From Ruminococcaceae bacterium UBA1417 (lineage in GTDB: Bacteria > Bacillota > Clostridia > Oscillospirales > Acutalibacteraceae): a DNA stretch of 55,585 bases. The position numbers and the translations under genes were made by a program. Below the pieces are notes generated by a model. The model ran no database searches. It had not been told where the DNA came from and worked only from the letters and a program-made list of their open reading frames with translations. This document shows positions 1-8,130 of the stretch, piece after piece. The stretch covers positions 25,266-80,850 of the forward strand of contig DBPP01000012.1 of NCBI GenBank assembly GCA_002305575.1. The letters run 5' to 3'. The first letter of the stretch is position 1. Every line of letters starts with the position of its first letter.

Positions 1-786
1 AACCGCTGCAAGGACGAGTGCCTGCCGGAAGAAACGAACCGCCGTATTGTGGACATTATTTCCGATGTGAATCTGGCGTACTCCGAGCATGCCAGAAAGT
101 ACCTGCACGAGTGCGGGTTGCCGAAGGAGCGTGTATATGTTACGGGCTCACCGATGGCGGAAGTGTTGCACCAGAATCTCAAGGAGATTGAAAGCAGCGA
201 TGTGCACCAGCGGCTCGGATTGGAAAAGGGCAGATATATCCTTTTATCCGCGCATCGGGAAGAGAATATTGATACGGAAAAGAATTTCCTTTCGCTCTTC
301 ACAGCAATCAACAAAATGGCGGAGAAATACGATATGCCCATCCTCTATTCGTGCCATCCCCGCAGCCGCAAGCGCTTGGAGCAATCGGGCTTCCAGCTTG
401 ATCGGCGCGTTATTCGGCACGAACCGCTCGGGTTCCACGATTACAACTGTCTGCAGATGAACGCTTTTGCGGTTGTCAGTGACAGCGGAACGCTGCCCGA
501 GGAAAGCAGCTTTTTCACCTCGATCGGCCATCCGTTTCCGGCTGTGTGCATCCGCACGTCTACGGAGCGTCCGGAGGCGTTGGACAAGGCCTGCTTCATT
601 CTGGCAGGTATTGACGAGCAGAATCTGCTTCAAGCTGTGGATACAGCCGTGCAGATGAACGCCGACGCGGATTATGGCATTCCGGTACCCGACTATGTGG
701 AGGAGAACGTCTCCACGAAGGTGGTCAAGCTCATCCAGAGTTATACCGGTGTGGTGAACAAGATGGTTTGGCGGAAGGACAAATAA
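1..786 (+). CDS. Sugar-nucleotide 2-epimerase, 5' partial (UDP-GlcNAc 2-epimerase family, Cap5G/FnlC-like)
   Basis: The reading frame is open from the first base of the window, so the N-terminal part of the gene lies outside; the GTG at 49 is an internal valine. The visible 262 codons cover the C-terminal two thirds of a non-hydrolysing UDP-N-acetylglucosamine 2-epimerase. The family motifs HREENID, CHPRSRKR and SDSGTLPEESS followed by TSTERPEA can be seen. Classic WecB has SGG-QEEAP at this last site; the SDSGTxxEESS form is what I associate with Cap5G/FnlC/WbjD enzymes, which epimerise the last intermediate to UDP-N-acetyl-L-fucosamine. That subtype is inference. The enzyme is cytoplasmic and would supply an activated sugar for the polysaccharide genes downstream. 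The partner genes expected for FucNAc synthesis would lie upstream of the window. Confidence 0.85.
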   Translation, partial: NRCKDECLPEETNRRIVDIISDVNLAYSEHARKYLHECGLPKERVYVTGSPMAEVLHQNLKEIESSDVHQRLGLEKGRYILLSAHREENIDTEKNFLSLFTAINKMAEKYDMPILYSCHPRSRKRLEQSGFQLDRRVIRHEPLGFHDYNCLQMNAFAVVSDSGTLPEESSFFTSIGHPFPAVCIRTSTERPEALDKACFILAGIDEQNLLQAVDTAVQMNADADYGIPVPDYVEENVSTKVVKLIQSYTGVVNKMVWRKDK

Positions 787-937
787 AAGGCCCGCAGGCG
801 GCGGAGGCGGCGCGAGTGTGCGAGCACTGCCACTGTACCCGGGCGTCCGGATATGTGGTGGCAGATTGACGCGCTAAAACGGCGAAGGCCGTTTGTAGTA
901 CCGGCGGTGGACAAGGACAGAGGCGAGGAATTGTGCT
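787..937. other. GC-rich intercistronic segment with hairpins
   Basis: These 151 bases separate the epimerase from licD and contain no credible gene. They hold an inverted repeat AAACGGC-gaag-GCCGTTT at 877-894 and a second imperfect one with arms near 823 and 858. Neither is followed by a T-run, so they are not typical terminators. The compact GC-rich hairpin pattern resembles small interspersed elements of clostridial genomes, but a second copy was not seen here. Confidence 0.35.
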
Positions 938-1780
938 ATGAGCAAAAGGTTGATGACAATACAAGAGCTTCAAAAAACAGAGGTGGAAATCCTACAGGCT
1001 TTTCATCTGTTCTGCGAGAAGCATCATTTACGGTATTATCTTGGGGGAGGAACGGCCATCGGCGCTATCCGGCATCACGGCTTTATCCCGTGGGATGACG
1101 ACATCGACGTTATGATGCCCCGACCGGATTATGTCAAGTTCCAGCAGCTCTGTCCGAACGGGATGCTGGATGCTTATCGGAAGCTGGACAGCCGTCAGGT
1201 TGATCCGGACTGTCCGTCGGCGATTGTACGTATTTACGATACGCGCACCGAGATTACATTCGATAATTTCCGGATTCCGTATACGATCGGCTGCTGGATC
1301 GATGTTTTCTGTATTGACGGCGTGGAGTCCGACCCCCAAAAGCGGAAAAAACAGTTTCGGGAAATGCGCGTGGCCAACGACCTGTTTATTTGCTGCCTGA
1401 CCAAATTCGGCGGGAAGCGCCGGTCCAAAATGGCAACTATTCTGCAATATGCGCTGTTGCCGGCGTTGCCGTTCATCCGTGCGGTCGGATATAAAAAATA
1501 TCTGCGCTGGATCGACGACATCGCGAAGCGCCATGATTTTGACGCCTGCGAGTACGTCGGCGTTTTGGGAGGAAGAGCGGGCGTTAAGGAAACCATGAAA
1601 AAATCGAGCATGGAGCCCGCACAACTGATGGATTTTGACGGCTATCAGTTTTATGTAGCGGCAAATTACGACGAGTATTTGACCAACCTGTACGGGGATT
1701 ATATGCAGTTGCCGCCGGAATCGGAACGTGTATCCAGACACGAGATCAATGTGTATTGGAAAGAGGGAATGGAACCATGA
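938..1780 (+). CDS. LicD family phosphotransferase
   Basis: This is a 280-residue cytoplasmic LicD-family protein. The diagnostic core is at residues 34-60: LGGGTAIGAIRHHGFIPWDD followed by DIDVMMPR, the acidic nucleotidyltransferase-fold motif. Family members transfer a phospho-alcohol or phospho-sugar (phosphocholine, ribitol phosphate and similar) from a CDP-activated donor to a glycan; human fukutin and FKRP belong to the same superfamily. A GAGGCGAGG ribosome site lies 8 bases before the ATG at 938. The stop codon overlaps the next gene, a CDP-alditol-type cytidylyltransferase, by four bases. That coupling suggests the neighbour makes the CDP-linked donor used here. The actual group transferred cannot be read from the sequence. 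Confidence 0.88.
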   Translation: MSKRLMTIQELQKTEVEILQAFHLFCEKHHLRYYLGGGTAIGAIRHHGFIPWDDDIDVMMPRPDYVKFQQLCPNGMLDAYRKLDSRQVDPDCPSAIVRIYDTRTEITFDNFRIPYTIGCWIDVFCIDGVESDPQKRKKQFREMRVANDLFICCLTKFGGKRRSKMATILQYALLPALPFIRAVGYKKYLRWIDDIAKRHDFDACEYVGVLGGRAGVKETMKKSSMEPAQLMDFDGYQFYVAANYDEYLTNLYGDYMQLPPESERVSRHEINVYWKEGMEP

Positions 1781-2499
1781 ACATCGCGGTGATTTTTGCC
1801 GGCGGCGTTGGAAAACGGATGCACAGCAAGGAACGGCCGAAGCAGTTTCTTGAATTATACAACAAACCCATTATCATTCATACGCTGGAAATCTTTGAAA
1901 ACTGCCGGGAGATCGATGCGATTGTGATTGCCTGTGTGGAGGACTGGATCCCGTATTTGCAGGATTTGCTGTATAAGTTTCGCATTGAAAAGGTCAAAAA
2001 GGTTGTCCCGGGCGGTGAAACCGGACAGCTTTCTATATATCATGGACTTTGTGCCGCTAAAGAGGTGGCAGGGGAGGAAGCGAGCATCGCGCTGATTCAC
2101 GATGGTGTACGCCCGTTAATTACCGAAGAAGTCATTCAGAACAACATCCGCAGTGTAGAAGAATACGGCTCGGCGATCACAACGGCCGTTGTAAAGGAAA
2201 CCATTGTGGTAGTCGGCGAAGATGGCTATATCGATTATGTTCCTGAGCGGGAACGGTCCCGTGTTGCAAAGGCCCCGCAGAGTTTTTGGCTGGACGACAT
2301 TCTTGCTGCACATGAAAAGGCGCTGCAGCAAGGCCGTATAGATTTTATTGACTCCTGCTGTATGATGCAGTGGTTTGGCAATGAATTGCATTTGGTTGAT
2401 GGACCATACGAAAATATTAAAATTACAACACCGGATGATTTCTATACCATGCGGTCCATCTTGGAGGCGCGAGAAAATGCGCAGATTTATGGATTATAA
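1777..2499 (+). CDS. IspD/TarI family cytidylyltransferase
   Basis: The product is a 240-residue nucleotidyltransferase of the IspD/TarI family, which joins CTP with an alditol phosphate. The N-terminal CTP loop reads FAGGVGKRM, followed by RPKQFLELYNKPII; LIHDGVRPL and RAPQSF-like KAPQSF, and ENIKITTPDDF near the end are also family motifs. The ATG at 1777 overlaps the licD stop as ATGA and follows AAGAGGG; a TTG 21 bases upstream is less likely. IspD acts in isoprenoid synthesis and TarI makes CDP-ribitol. The context between a LicD transferase and an SDR dehydrogenase/epimerase favours a CDP-ribitol or CDP-glycerol-like donor for polysaccharide decoration over the MEP pathway. Substrate specificity remains inference. 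Confidence 0.82.
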   Translation: MNIAVIFAGGVGKRMHSKERPKQFLELYNKPIIIHTLEIFENCREIDAIVIACVEDWIPYLQDLLYKFRIEKVKKVVPGGETGQLSIYHGLCAAKEVAGEEASIALIHDGVRPLITEEVIQNNIRSVEEYGSAITTAVVKETIVVVGEDGYIDYVPERERSRVAKAPQSFWLDDILAAHEKALQQGRIDFIDSCCMMQWFGNELHLVDGPYENIKITTPDDFYTMRSILEARENAQIYGL

Positions 2500-2514
2500 A
2501 GTAGGAGTAAAGCG

Positions 2515-3549
2515 ATGAATCGGATTGAAACGGAAGATTTGCACAATATTTTGAAGGATACAGCTGTAGATTGGCGTGCTTTTTCCGGGAAGTCTGTTGT
2601 GGTAACAGGGGCTACCGGGTTAATAGGCAGCGCACTGGTGCGAACGCTGCTTTTTTGCAGTTCGGCAAAGGTGATTGCTGCGGTGCGCAGCTGCGAGCGT
2701 GCAGAAACAATGTTTGCCGATCCGTTGGCATCGGGATGTGCGTTGGAAATTATTCCGTGGACGGCGGAAGAGCCGCTTTCTGTGTCCGGCCCGGTCGATT
2801 ATATTTTTCACTGTGCCAGCCAGACATCAAGCAGCGGATTTATCCAAATGCCGGTTGAAACCATCCGCACCGCCTATATGGGCGCAGAGCATGTGCTGCA
2901 GGCGGCAAAGGAAAACGGTGCTTGCCGTGTGATTTTCCTCTCCACCATGGAGATTTATGGGACGCCGCAGGATGATGAAAAAATCACAGAAAGCTATGTC
3001 GGACGCATTGATCCGCTCACGGTGCGCAACTGTTATCCTGAAAGCAAGCGGTTGTGTGAAAATCTGTGTGTCAGCTACGCGCGCGAGTATGGTATTTCTA
3101 CGTCCATTGCGCGCCTGACGCAGACGTTTGGACCCGGTGTTTCACCGAGCGACGGCAGGGTATTCGCTGAGTTTGCCCGTTGCGTATTGGAAGGGAAAGA
3201 TATTGTCTTGCACACGAAGGGCGAGACGAAGCGCAACTACCTCTATACGGCTGATGCGGTTCTCGCGCTGCTGGTTATTGCCCAGAAGGGGAAAAACGGC
3301 GAGGCCTATAATGTTGCCAACGAAGCCACCTATTGTACCATTCTGGAAATGGCGGAGCTTGTGGCTGAGAAATTGGGAAACGGCAGGGTTACTGTGCGGA
3401 TAGAGTTAGGAAAAGATGCCGCAGCATTTGGATATGCGCCCGTTTTGCATATGAATCTGGACACTACAAAGCTTCGTGCTCTGGGCTGGACGCCCAGAGT
3501 TGGCCTGTTGGAAATGTACCGCAGGATGATTTCTGCTTTTTCGGATTGA
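2515..3549 (+). CDS. NAD-dependent epimerase/dehydratase (extended SDR)
   Basis: This 344-residue protein is an extended short-chain dehydrogenase. The Rossmann nucleotide-binding glycine motif VVTGATGLIGSAL is at about residues 27-39. The catalytic Tyr-x3-Lys occurs as YPESK, preceded by the STMEIYG strand. The C-terminal substrate-binding region includes RNYLYTADAV. Enzymes of this type epimerise, dehydrate, decarboxylate or reduce nucleotide-linked sugars. An AGGAG ribosome site precedes the ATG at 2515, 15 bases after the cytidylyltransferase. In this operon it could modify the sugar nucleotide, or reduce the precursor of the alditol that the cytidylyltransferase activates. The exact reaction is unknown. 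Confidence 0.8.
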   Translation: MNRIETEDLHNILKDTAVDWRAFSGKSVVVTGATGLIGSALVRTLLFCSSAKVIAAVRSCERAETMFADPLASGCALEIIPWTAEEPLSVSGPVDYIFHCASQTSSSGFIQMPVETIRTAYMGAEHVLQAAKENGACRVIFLSTMEIYGTPQDDEKITESYVGRIDPLTVRNCYPESKRLCENLCVSYAREYGISTSIARLTQTFGPGVSPSDGRVFAEFARCVLEGKDIVLHTKGETKRNYLYTADAVLALLVIAQKGKNGEAYNVANEATYCTILEMAELVAEKLGNGRVTVRIELGKDAAAFGYAPVLHMNLDTTKLRALGWTPRVGLLEMYRRMISAFSD

Positions 3550-3559
3550 GGGGTATGGA

Positions 3560-4783
3560 ATGAAATTGATTTTTTGCAGTTCCATATTTAATATGGAGGA
3601 TTATGACTACATTGCAAAAAACAGCAAAATTCCGGTCAGTCTGGCCGACCACAATTTAAACTACAACATCATTGCAGGGTTGGATGAGAATATGCCGGTG
3701 CCGGTTACACTCATCAATAATGTTCCCATTCCGACCTACCCCAAATTTCCCAGGGTCATTTTCAGAAAACATGTGTGGAGCCATGCGCCTGGCGCTCAGG
3801 ATATCCATTGTGGATTTATCAATCTGCCGGTTTTGAAGCATATTTCACGGGCTGTTACAACGTACAGAGGTCTGAAAAAAGAAATACGAATCGCCGGTGG
3901 AGAGCCGGTTTGTGTCATGACGTATGATTTGCGCTTGGGCATTTGCCTGGCCATTCGCCGGGCGAAGAAAAAATACCCGCAGATCCGGACCTGCGCCGTT
4001 TTACCCGATGTTCCCAATGCTGTCATTGTGGCGAGTAACGGCGGTAAAGTAACACTGTCCGGTCGGCTGCGCGCCGGTGTAAAAATGGGCTTTATCGGAC
4101 AATTCGATTCCTATGTTCTGCTGACCAAGTACATGAGGACCATCCGTGCACTGCGCGATAAACCTTCTGTGATTATGGAAGGAATTTACAATAACCGGCA
4201 GGCGCCGCTGCCCGAAAAGACCACAGAGCAGAAGGTTATCTTGTATTCCGGGCAATTGAACCCGGCCTACGGTATGGAAAATCTTCTGGAAGCTTTTCAG
4301 GAAATTTATAAGCTGGATCAAAGCTATGCTTTGTGGATCTGCGGCGCCGGCGCGTTGACGGATAGAATCAAAAGCTTGGCAGAGACGTGTCCGGGCATTC
4401 GGTATTACGGGTATGTAAATGCACAGACGGTGCGTAAGCTACAGGCGGAAGCATCGGTGTTGATTAACCCGCGACAGAATACAGGCGGTTTTACAAAGTA
4501 TTCGTTCCCGTCGAAAACCATGGAGTATCTGGCATCTGGCCGGCCGGTAATCGGTTACAAGCTGGATGGCATCCCGGACGAATACGATGCATATATCCAG
4601 TACGTTGTCGACAATACTATTGAGGCGTTGCGTGATAAGATCATGGAAGTCTGCTCCATGTCCAAAGAACAGCGTCGTGCACTGGGGGATCGTTCCAGAC
4701 AGTTTATTCTGGAGAACAAAAATCCCAAGAAGCAGTGTGTGCCGATAAAAGACATGTTGGAATCCATGCTGGGTTCTGTGTAG
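3560..4783 (+). CDS. Glycosyltransferase family 4
   Basis: The product is a 407-residue GT-B fold glycosyltransferase. The second Rossmann half starts near residue 220 with VILYSGQLNPAYGMENLLEAF and continues with WICGAGAL and YYGYV. The donor-binding segment near residues 310-330 reads KYSFPSKTMEYLASGRPVIG, the GT4-type acidic motif. There is no signal peptide, so it acts at the inner face of the membrane on an undecaprenyl-linked acceptor. It starts 10 bases after the SDR gene with GAGGGG as ribosome site, consistent with one operon. The sugar donor cannot be assigned. Confidence 0.82.
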   Translation: MKLIFCSSIFNMEDYDYIAKNSKIPVSLADHNLNYNIIAGLDENMPVPVTLINNVPIPTYPKFPRVIFRKHVWSHAPGAQDIHCGFINLPVLKHISRAVTTYRGLKKEIRIAGGEPVCVMTYDLRLGICLAIRRAKKKYPQIRTCAVLPDVPNAVIVASNGGKVTLSGRLRAGVKMGFIGQFDSYVLLTKYMRTIRALRDKPSVIMEGIYNNRQAPLPEKTTEQKVILYSGQLNPAYGMENLLEAFQEIYKLDQSYALWICGAGALTDRIKSLAETCPGIRYYGYVNAQTVRKLQAEASVLINPRQNTGGFTKYSFPSKTMEYLASGRPVIGYKLDGIPDEYDAYIQYVVDNTIEALRDKIMEVCSMSKEQRRALGDRSRQFILENKNPKKQCVPIKDMLESMLGSV

Positions 4784-4799
4784 AAATGGTGGTAGAGAA

Positions 4800-6359
4800 A
4801 TGAACCGTTTGACATCCGGTCGAAATGTAGCGTTGAACTTTCCGATCTATTTAACGGTATTGTATTTGGTTTTATCCCTCGTCATATACGTTTTATGCCC
4901 GTATGATTGGCCGACCCAAAGGCCGATTTTGTTTTACAGCCTCAATGCCCTGTATATTCTTGCGCTGTTTTTTGGCTATCAAGTGGGAATCCGGCGCGAA
5001 ATCCGCTTGAAGTGGATTGAATGGACGGACGCAAAAACCTACAAGTTAATTCAGTGGGTTTCCGTTTTGACCATTGTGAATTTTGTCGTCTATCTCGTCT
5101 ATATATTTCGTTCTTACGGACTCAATTCATTTAATTTTGTGGAGCTGTGGGAGCAGATGCTTGTCGGCCTCAAGCAGCCGGGCATGGGGTATTACTTAAA
5201 CCTCGTGCGTCAGGAAGAATTGGATGGTTCACAGGTGCTTGGCGGCACAGCTTATACGCTTCTGAACCTGTTCTGGGCGTTTTTTAAAAATGCTGTCGCT
5301 ATCCTTTCCATTCTGTATTTTAAGCGCCTAAAGCTTTATGGCAAAATATTCGCTGTGGCCTATTTCGTGTTGGTCGTGTTTTTTTATATGTCTATCGGGA
5401 CCAACATCCAGATTTTTCACCTCTATATTATTCTAGAACTGCCGGCTATCCTGAGTATTTTCACCGCTTGGTATGAGAAAAAAGTGGATCGTCGCCGGAT
5501 CATCAAGTTTGTGGCGTGTCTGCTGGGCGGTCTGATTCTTGTAGCGGCCTATTTCGGCTGGATGATGGAAAGCCGAAGCGACACTTACGGGTATGAGATT
5601 GAAAATCATGTGGTCGGTGGCTTGCAGCCAAATGCTGAGGCGGAAGCAGAAGAGAGCGTGCCGTCGGAACCGGCAGAGAATGCAGTGGCTGAACCCGAAA
5701 CCGTGGAAAGCGTGCCGCCGGAATCGAGTGCGGAAGAAAGCACAACGCCGGAATCTGGTGCGGAGGAAAGTGCAGCGCCGGAGTCGGGGGTGGAGGAAAA
5801 TGCGTCGGAACAATCGGAGCAGAAAGGAAGCCCAATCCTACAGAAACTCAACAATTTCTGGATTAGTTTCTCGAGCTATCTGACGCAGGGCTATTACGGA
5901 ATGTCTCAGGCGTTAACGCTGGACTGGGTGCCCATGTATGGCGCGGGCAACAGCATGTTCCTCGTCAACATTATCTCGAATAATATTTATGATATAGACC
6001 AGTTTACCTATCAGACGCGTTTGGAACCCTATGGGTGGGACAGCGACGTGAACTGGCACAGCATGTACACCTGGATTGCCAACGATGTTTCTTTCTATGG
6101 CGTTATACCGGTTATGTTTTTGATTGGGTTGCTCTTTGGCATGATGTTTAAGGATGCCATAGTTCACGGAAATCCCTTTGCAAAAGCCAGCATATTTTTC
6201 TTTATTTTGATGATGGTTTTTATTCCATGCAACAATCAGGTGGCCCAGAGCAATGAAAATCTGTGTGCGTTTCTGCTTTTGATTGTGCTGTGGTTCCTAT
6301 GTGGAAAAACGAAAGTGCAGAAAACGGGTAATTCTTTGAACGATGGGGAATCAGTGTAA
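4800..6359 (+). CDS. Wzy-like oligosaccharide repeat-unit polymerase with repetitive insert
   Basis: This 519-residue polytopic membrane protein has hydrophobic segments across residues 15-265 and 430-510, typical of O-antigen/capsule polymerases that join lipid-linked repeat units on the outer face of the membrane. Sequence identity in this family is low; the call rests on topology and on its place between a glycosyltransferase and a flippase. Unusual is a strongly acidic Glu/Ser/Pro/Ala stretch at about residues 277-340, between membrane segments and so probably in an outer loop. Within it, 30-base units encode SSAEESTTPE, SGAEESAAPE and SGVEENASEQ in tandem. The insert does not look like core enzyme and may be a surface-exposed spacer. 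The gene overlaps the flippase start by one base. Confidence 0.7.
   Translation: MNRLTSGRNVALNFPIYLTVLYLVLSLVIYVLCPYDWPTQRPILFYSLNALYILALFFGYQVGIRREIRLKWIEWTDAKTYKLIQWVSVLTIVNFVVYLVYIFRSYGLNSFNFVELWEQMLVGLKQPGMGYYLNLVRQEELDGSQVLGGTAYTLLNLFWAFFKNAVAILSILYFKRLKLYGKIFAVAYFVLVVFFYMSIGTNIQIFHLYIILELPAILSIFTAWYEKKVDRRRIIKFVACLLGGLILVAAYFGWMMESRSDTYGYEIENHVVGGLQPNAEAEAEESVPSEPAENAVAEPETVESVPPESSAEESTTPESGAEESAAPESGVEENASEQSEQKGSPILQKLNNFWISFSSYLTQGYYGMSQALTLDWVPMYGAGNSMFLVNIISNNIYDIDQFTYQTRLEPYGWDSDVNWHSMYTWIANDVSFYGVIPVMFLIGLLFGMMFKDAIVHGNPFAKASIFFFILMMVFIPCNNQVAQSNENLCAFLLLIVLWFLCGKTKVQKTGNSLNDGESV
5724..5813 (+). repeat. Three tandem 30-base coding units in the polymerase gene
   Basis: Units at 5724-5753, 5754-5783 and 5784-5813 each encode a ten-residue block rich in Glu, Ser and Pro, diverging mostly in the last codons. 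Less regular related blocks precede them from about 5650. The length is a multiple of three, so copy-number change would keep the reading frame. Confidence 0.7.
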
Positions 6360-7885
6360 TGGCAAAATCAAACAGCAGAAGTAAAAACAGTTTGCTCAAC
6401 GCAATAACGGCGATGATCATGACAATGGCCAACGGGTTGCTGGGCATTGTGGTGACCCGTTTCGTCGTCGCCTCGTTTGGCTCCGACTTCAACGGCCTGA
6501 ACTCTACGGCGAATCAGATCGTCAATGTTTTGCTGGTGTTGGAGGGTGGCTTCACGCTGGCCTCCAATGTGGCGCTGTTCAAGCCGTTTTCCGATCAGGA
6601 TTATGGTCTGGTAAATGGTATTCTGACTGCCACCCGGGCAAAATTCCGCAAAATAGGTCTGGTTTTTCTGGTTATCGGTGCTGTGATTTCGGTTGGATAC
6701 GGCTTTGCTGTCAACAGCGCGCTACCGACGGAATTCATCATCACCGTCATCCTGATGACGGTCGTACCCGCGGCGTTTAACTTGTTTTATGCAACCACGT
6801 ACCGCGTTCTGTTGCAAACGCAGCAGAAGGAATACGTCATCAACGTGATTACCATCTGCACGATTTCGCTCGGCCATATTGCGAATATTGTGATGATTCT
6901 TGCAGGCGGCCCGATGTGGATGGTTCGGTTCAATACAATGGTATGCAGCCTGTTGAACAGCCTGCTGATCGCATTTTACGTGAAAAAGAAGGCGCCATAT
7001 CTGGATTTTTCCGTGGAACCGCGGTCTGAGAATATTCGGGGCACCAATGACGTTATGATACAGAAGCTGACAGGCGTCGTATACAGCTCGGCACCCATCG
7101 TGTTCCTGTCTCTTTCACCGAGCGGCGGTACGGCGCTGGCCAGTGTGTATGCGGTTTACAACAGCGTGTTCACTATGCTGAAATCCCTTCTGCACGGCTT
7201 TATTGATGCGCCGCGCCTGAGTCTGGGACAGTTGCTGACCAAAAGCGAACGCGATGAGGTCTGGCCGGTCTTTGCCCAGTATGAATATGCGGCGTTTTCG
7301 GCGGTCTTTGTTATGCTCAGCACGTGCAGCGTTCTGATTATGCCATTCATCGGCATCTATATGGACGGCATCACAGACGCCAATTATATGGATGTATGGA
7401 TTGCCGTATTTATGGTACTGATCACGGTGATTGAAATGCTGCATATCCCAAGCGGTCACCTCATCAATATGGCGGGACACTTCCGTGTCAGCAAAAATTT
7501 TCAGATTATTTCCTGTGTGGTGCTTTTTGTTTCCATGCTGGTCGGCGGTCTGGTCTGGGGCGTCTATGGTATGCTGGCTGCCATCCTGTTGGTCGCCATT
7601 TTGCTGGCGATTATGGAGATGGGATACGTCCATACACGGTTCTTCAAACGGAAGTTGTCCACCCTGATGCGTATGCTTTTGCCTCTGTGCGTGATCGGCG
7701 CGGCCGTTTCTTTTCTGGAACTGCAGATTCCGTTTCAGATTACCGGGTATCTATCCTTTTTGCTGTGTGGCGTTGTGCTCGTCCTGCTCAACGGTGTGAT
7801 TGCGCTCGCGGTTGGTCTGGTGTTCAATCGTGTGGAAGTCAAGGCGCTGTGGAATAGATTCTGGCGCATTCTCAAACGCGTCTAA
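6359..7885 (+). CDS. Polysaccharide flippase (Wzx/MATE-like, polysaccharide biosynthesis protein)
   Basis: This 508-residue protein has a dozen or more predicted transmembrane helices from residue 10 to the end and a short basic N-terminus (MAKSNSRSKNS). The start of the hydrophobic region, ANGLLGIVVTRFVVASFGSD, is typical of Wzx-type lipid-linked oligosaccharide translocases of the MOP superfamily. It would move the completed repeat unit across the cytoplasmic membrane to the polymerase encoded just before it. The ATG shares one base with the previous stop codon, showing translational coupling. It is the last gene of the operon; a terminator hairpin follows at 8019. Confidence 0.82.
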   Translation: MAKSNSRSKNSLLNAITAMIMTMANGLLGIVVTRFVVASFGSDFNGLNSTANQIVNVLLVLEGGFTLASNVALFKPFSDQDYGLVNGILTATRAKFRKIGLVFLVIGAVISVGYGFAVNSALPTEFIITVILMTVVPAAFNLFYATTYRVLLQTQQKEYVINVITICTISLGHIANIVMILAGGPMWMVRFNTMVCSLLNSLLIAFYVKKKAPYLDFSVEPRSENIRGTNDVMIQKLTGVVYSSAPIVFLSLSPSGGTALASVYAVYNSVFTMLKSLLHGFIDAPRLSLGQLLTKSERDEVWPVFAQYEYAAFSAVFVMLSTCSVLIMPFIGIYMDGITDANYMDVWIAVFMVLITVIEMLHIPSGHLINMAGHFRVSKNFQIISCVVLFVSMLVGGLVWGVYGMLAAILLVAILLAIMEMGYVHTRFFKRKLSTLMRMLLPLCVIGAAVSFLELQIPFQITGYLSFLLCGVVLVLLNGVIALAVGLVFNRVEVKALWNRFWRILKRV

Positions 7886-8018
7886 GCAAGCACACAGCGT
7901 CGGTGCATTACTCCCTACATAGCGGCTCAATATACTTTGGACATGGTTTGTATGCCCGATTGAAAAACGGAAAGCCGTTTCCGATTTTCATAGGCTGCAA
8001 GCCGTGTTTTATTTTGCG

Positions 8019-8041
8019 ATGGAACGGTATTCCATTTTTTT
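8019..8041 (+). terminator. Rho-independent terminator of the polysaccharide operon
   Basis: Stem ATGGAA/TTCCAT with a five-base loop is followed directly by seven T residues. It lies between the flippase gene and the uvrB promoter. Confidence 0.65.
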
Positions 8042-8047
8042 AGGGGC

Positions 8048-8076
8048 TGTACAAACCGAAAAAGTTTTGGTATAAT
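8048..8076 (+). promoter_or_regulatory. Sigma-A promoter of the uvrB operon
   Basis: A -35 box TGTACA (8048-8053) and a perfect -10 box TATAAT (8071-8076) are separated by 17 bases. No clear SOS (LexA) box was recognised over it. Confidence 0.7.
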
Positions 8077-8130
8077 AGCACTGAACAATTGTTTGTGTCT
8101 GGCGCTTTGCAGGAAAGGAAGGTGGTTTCC

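Noticed and set aside
5503..5854. Pro/Leu- or Arg/Phe-rich minus-strand frames opposite the polymerase insert
   Set aside because: They are antisense readings of the Glu/Ser repeats.
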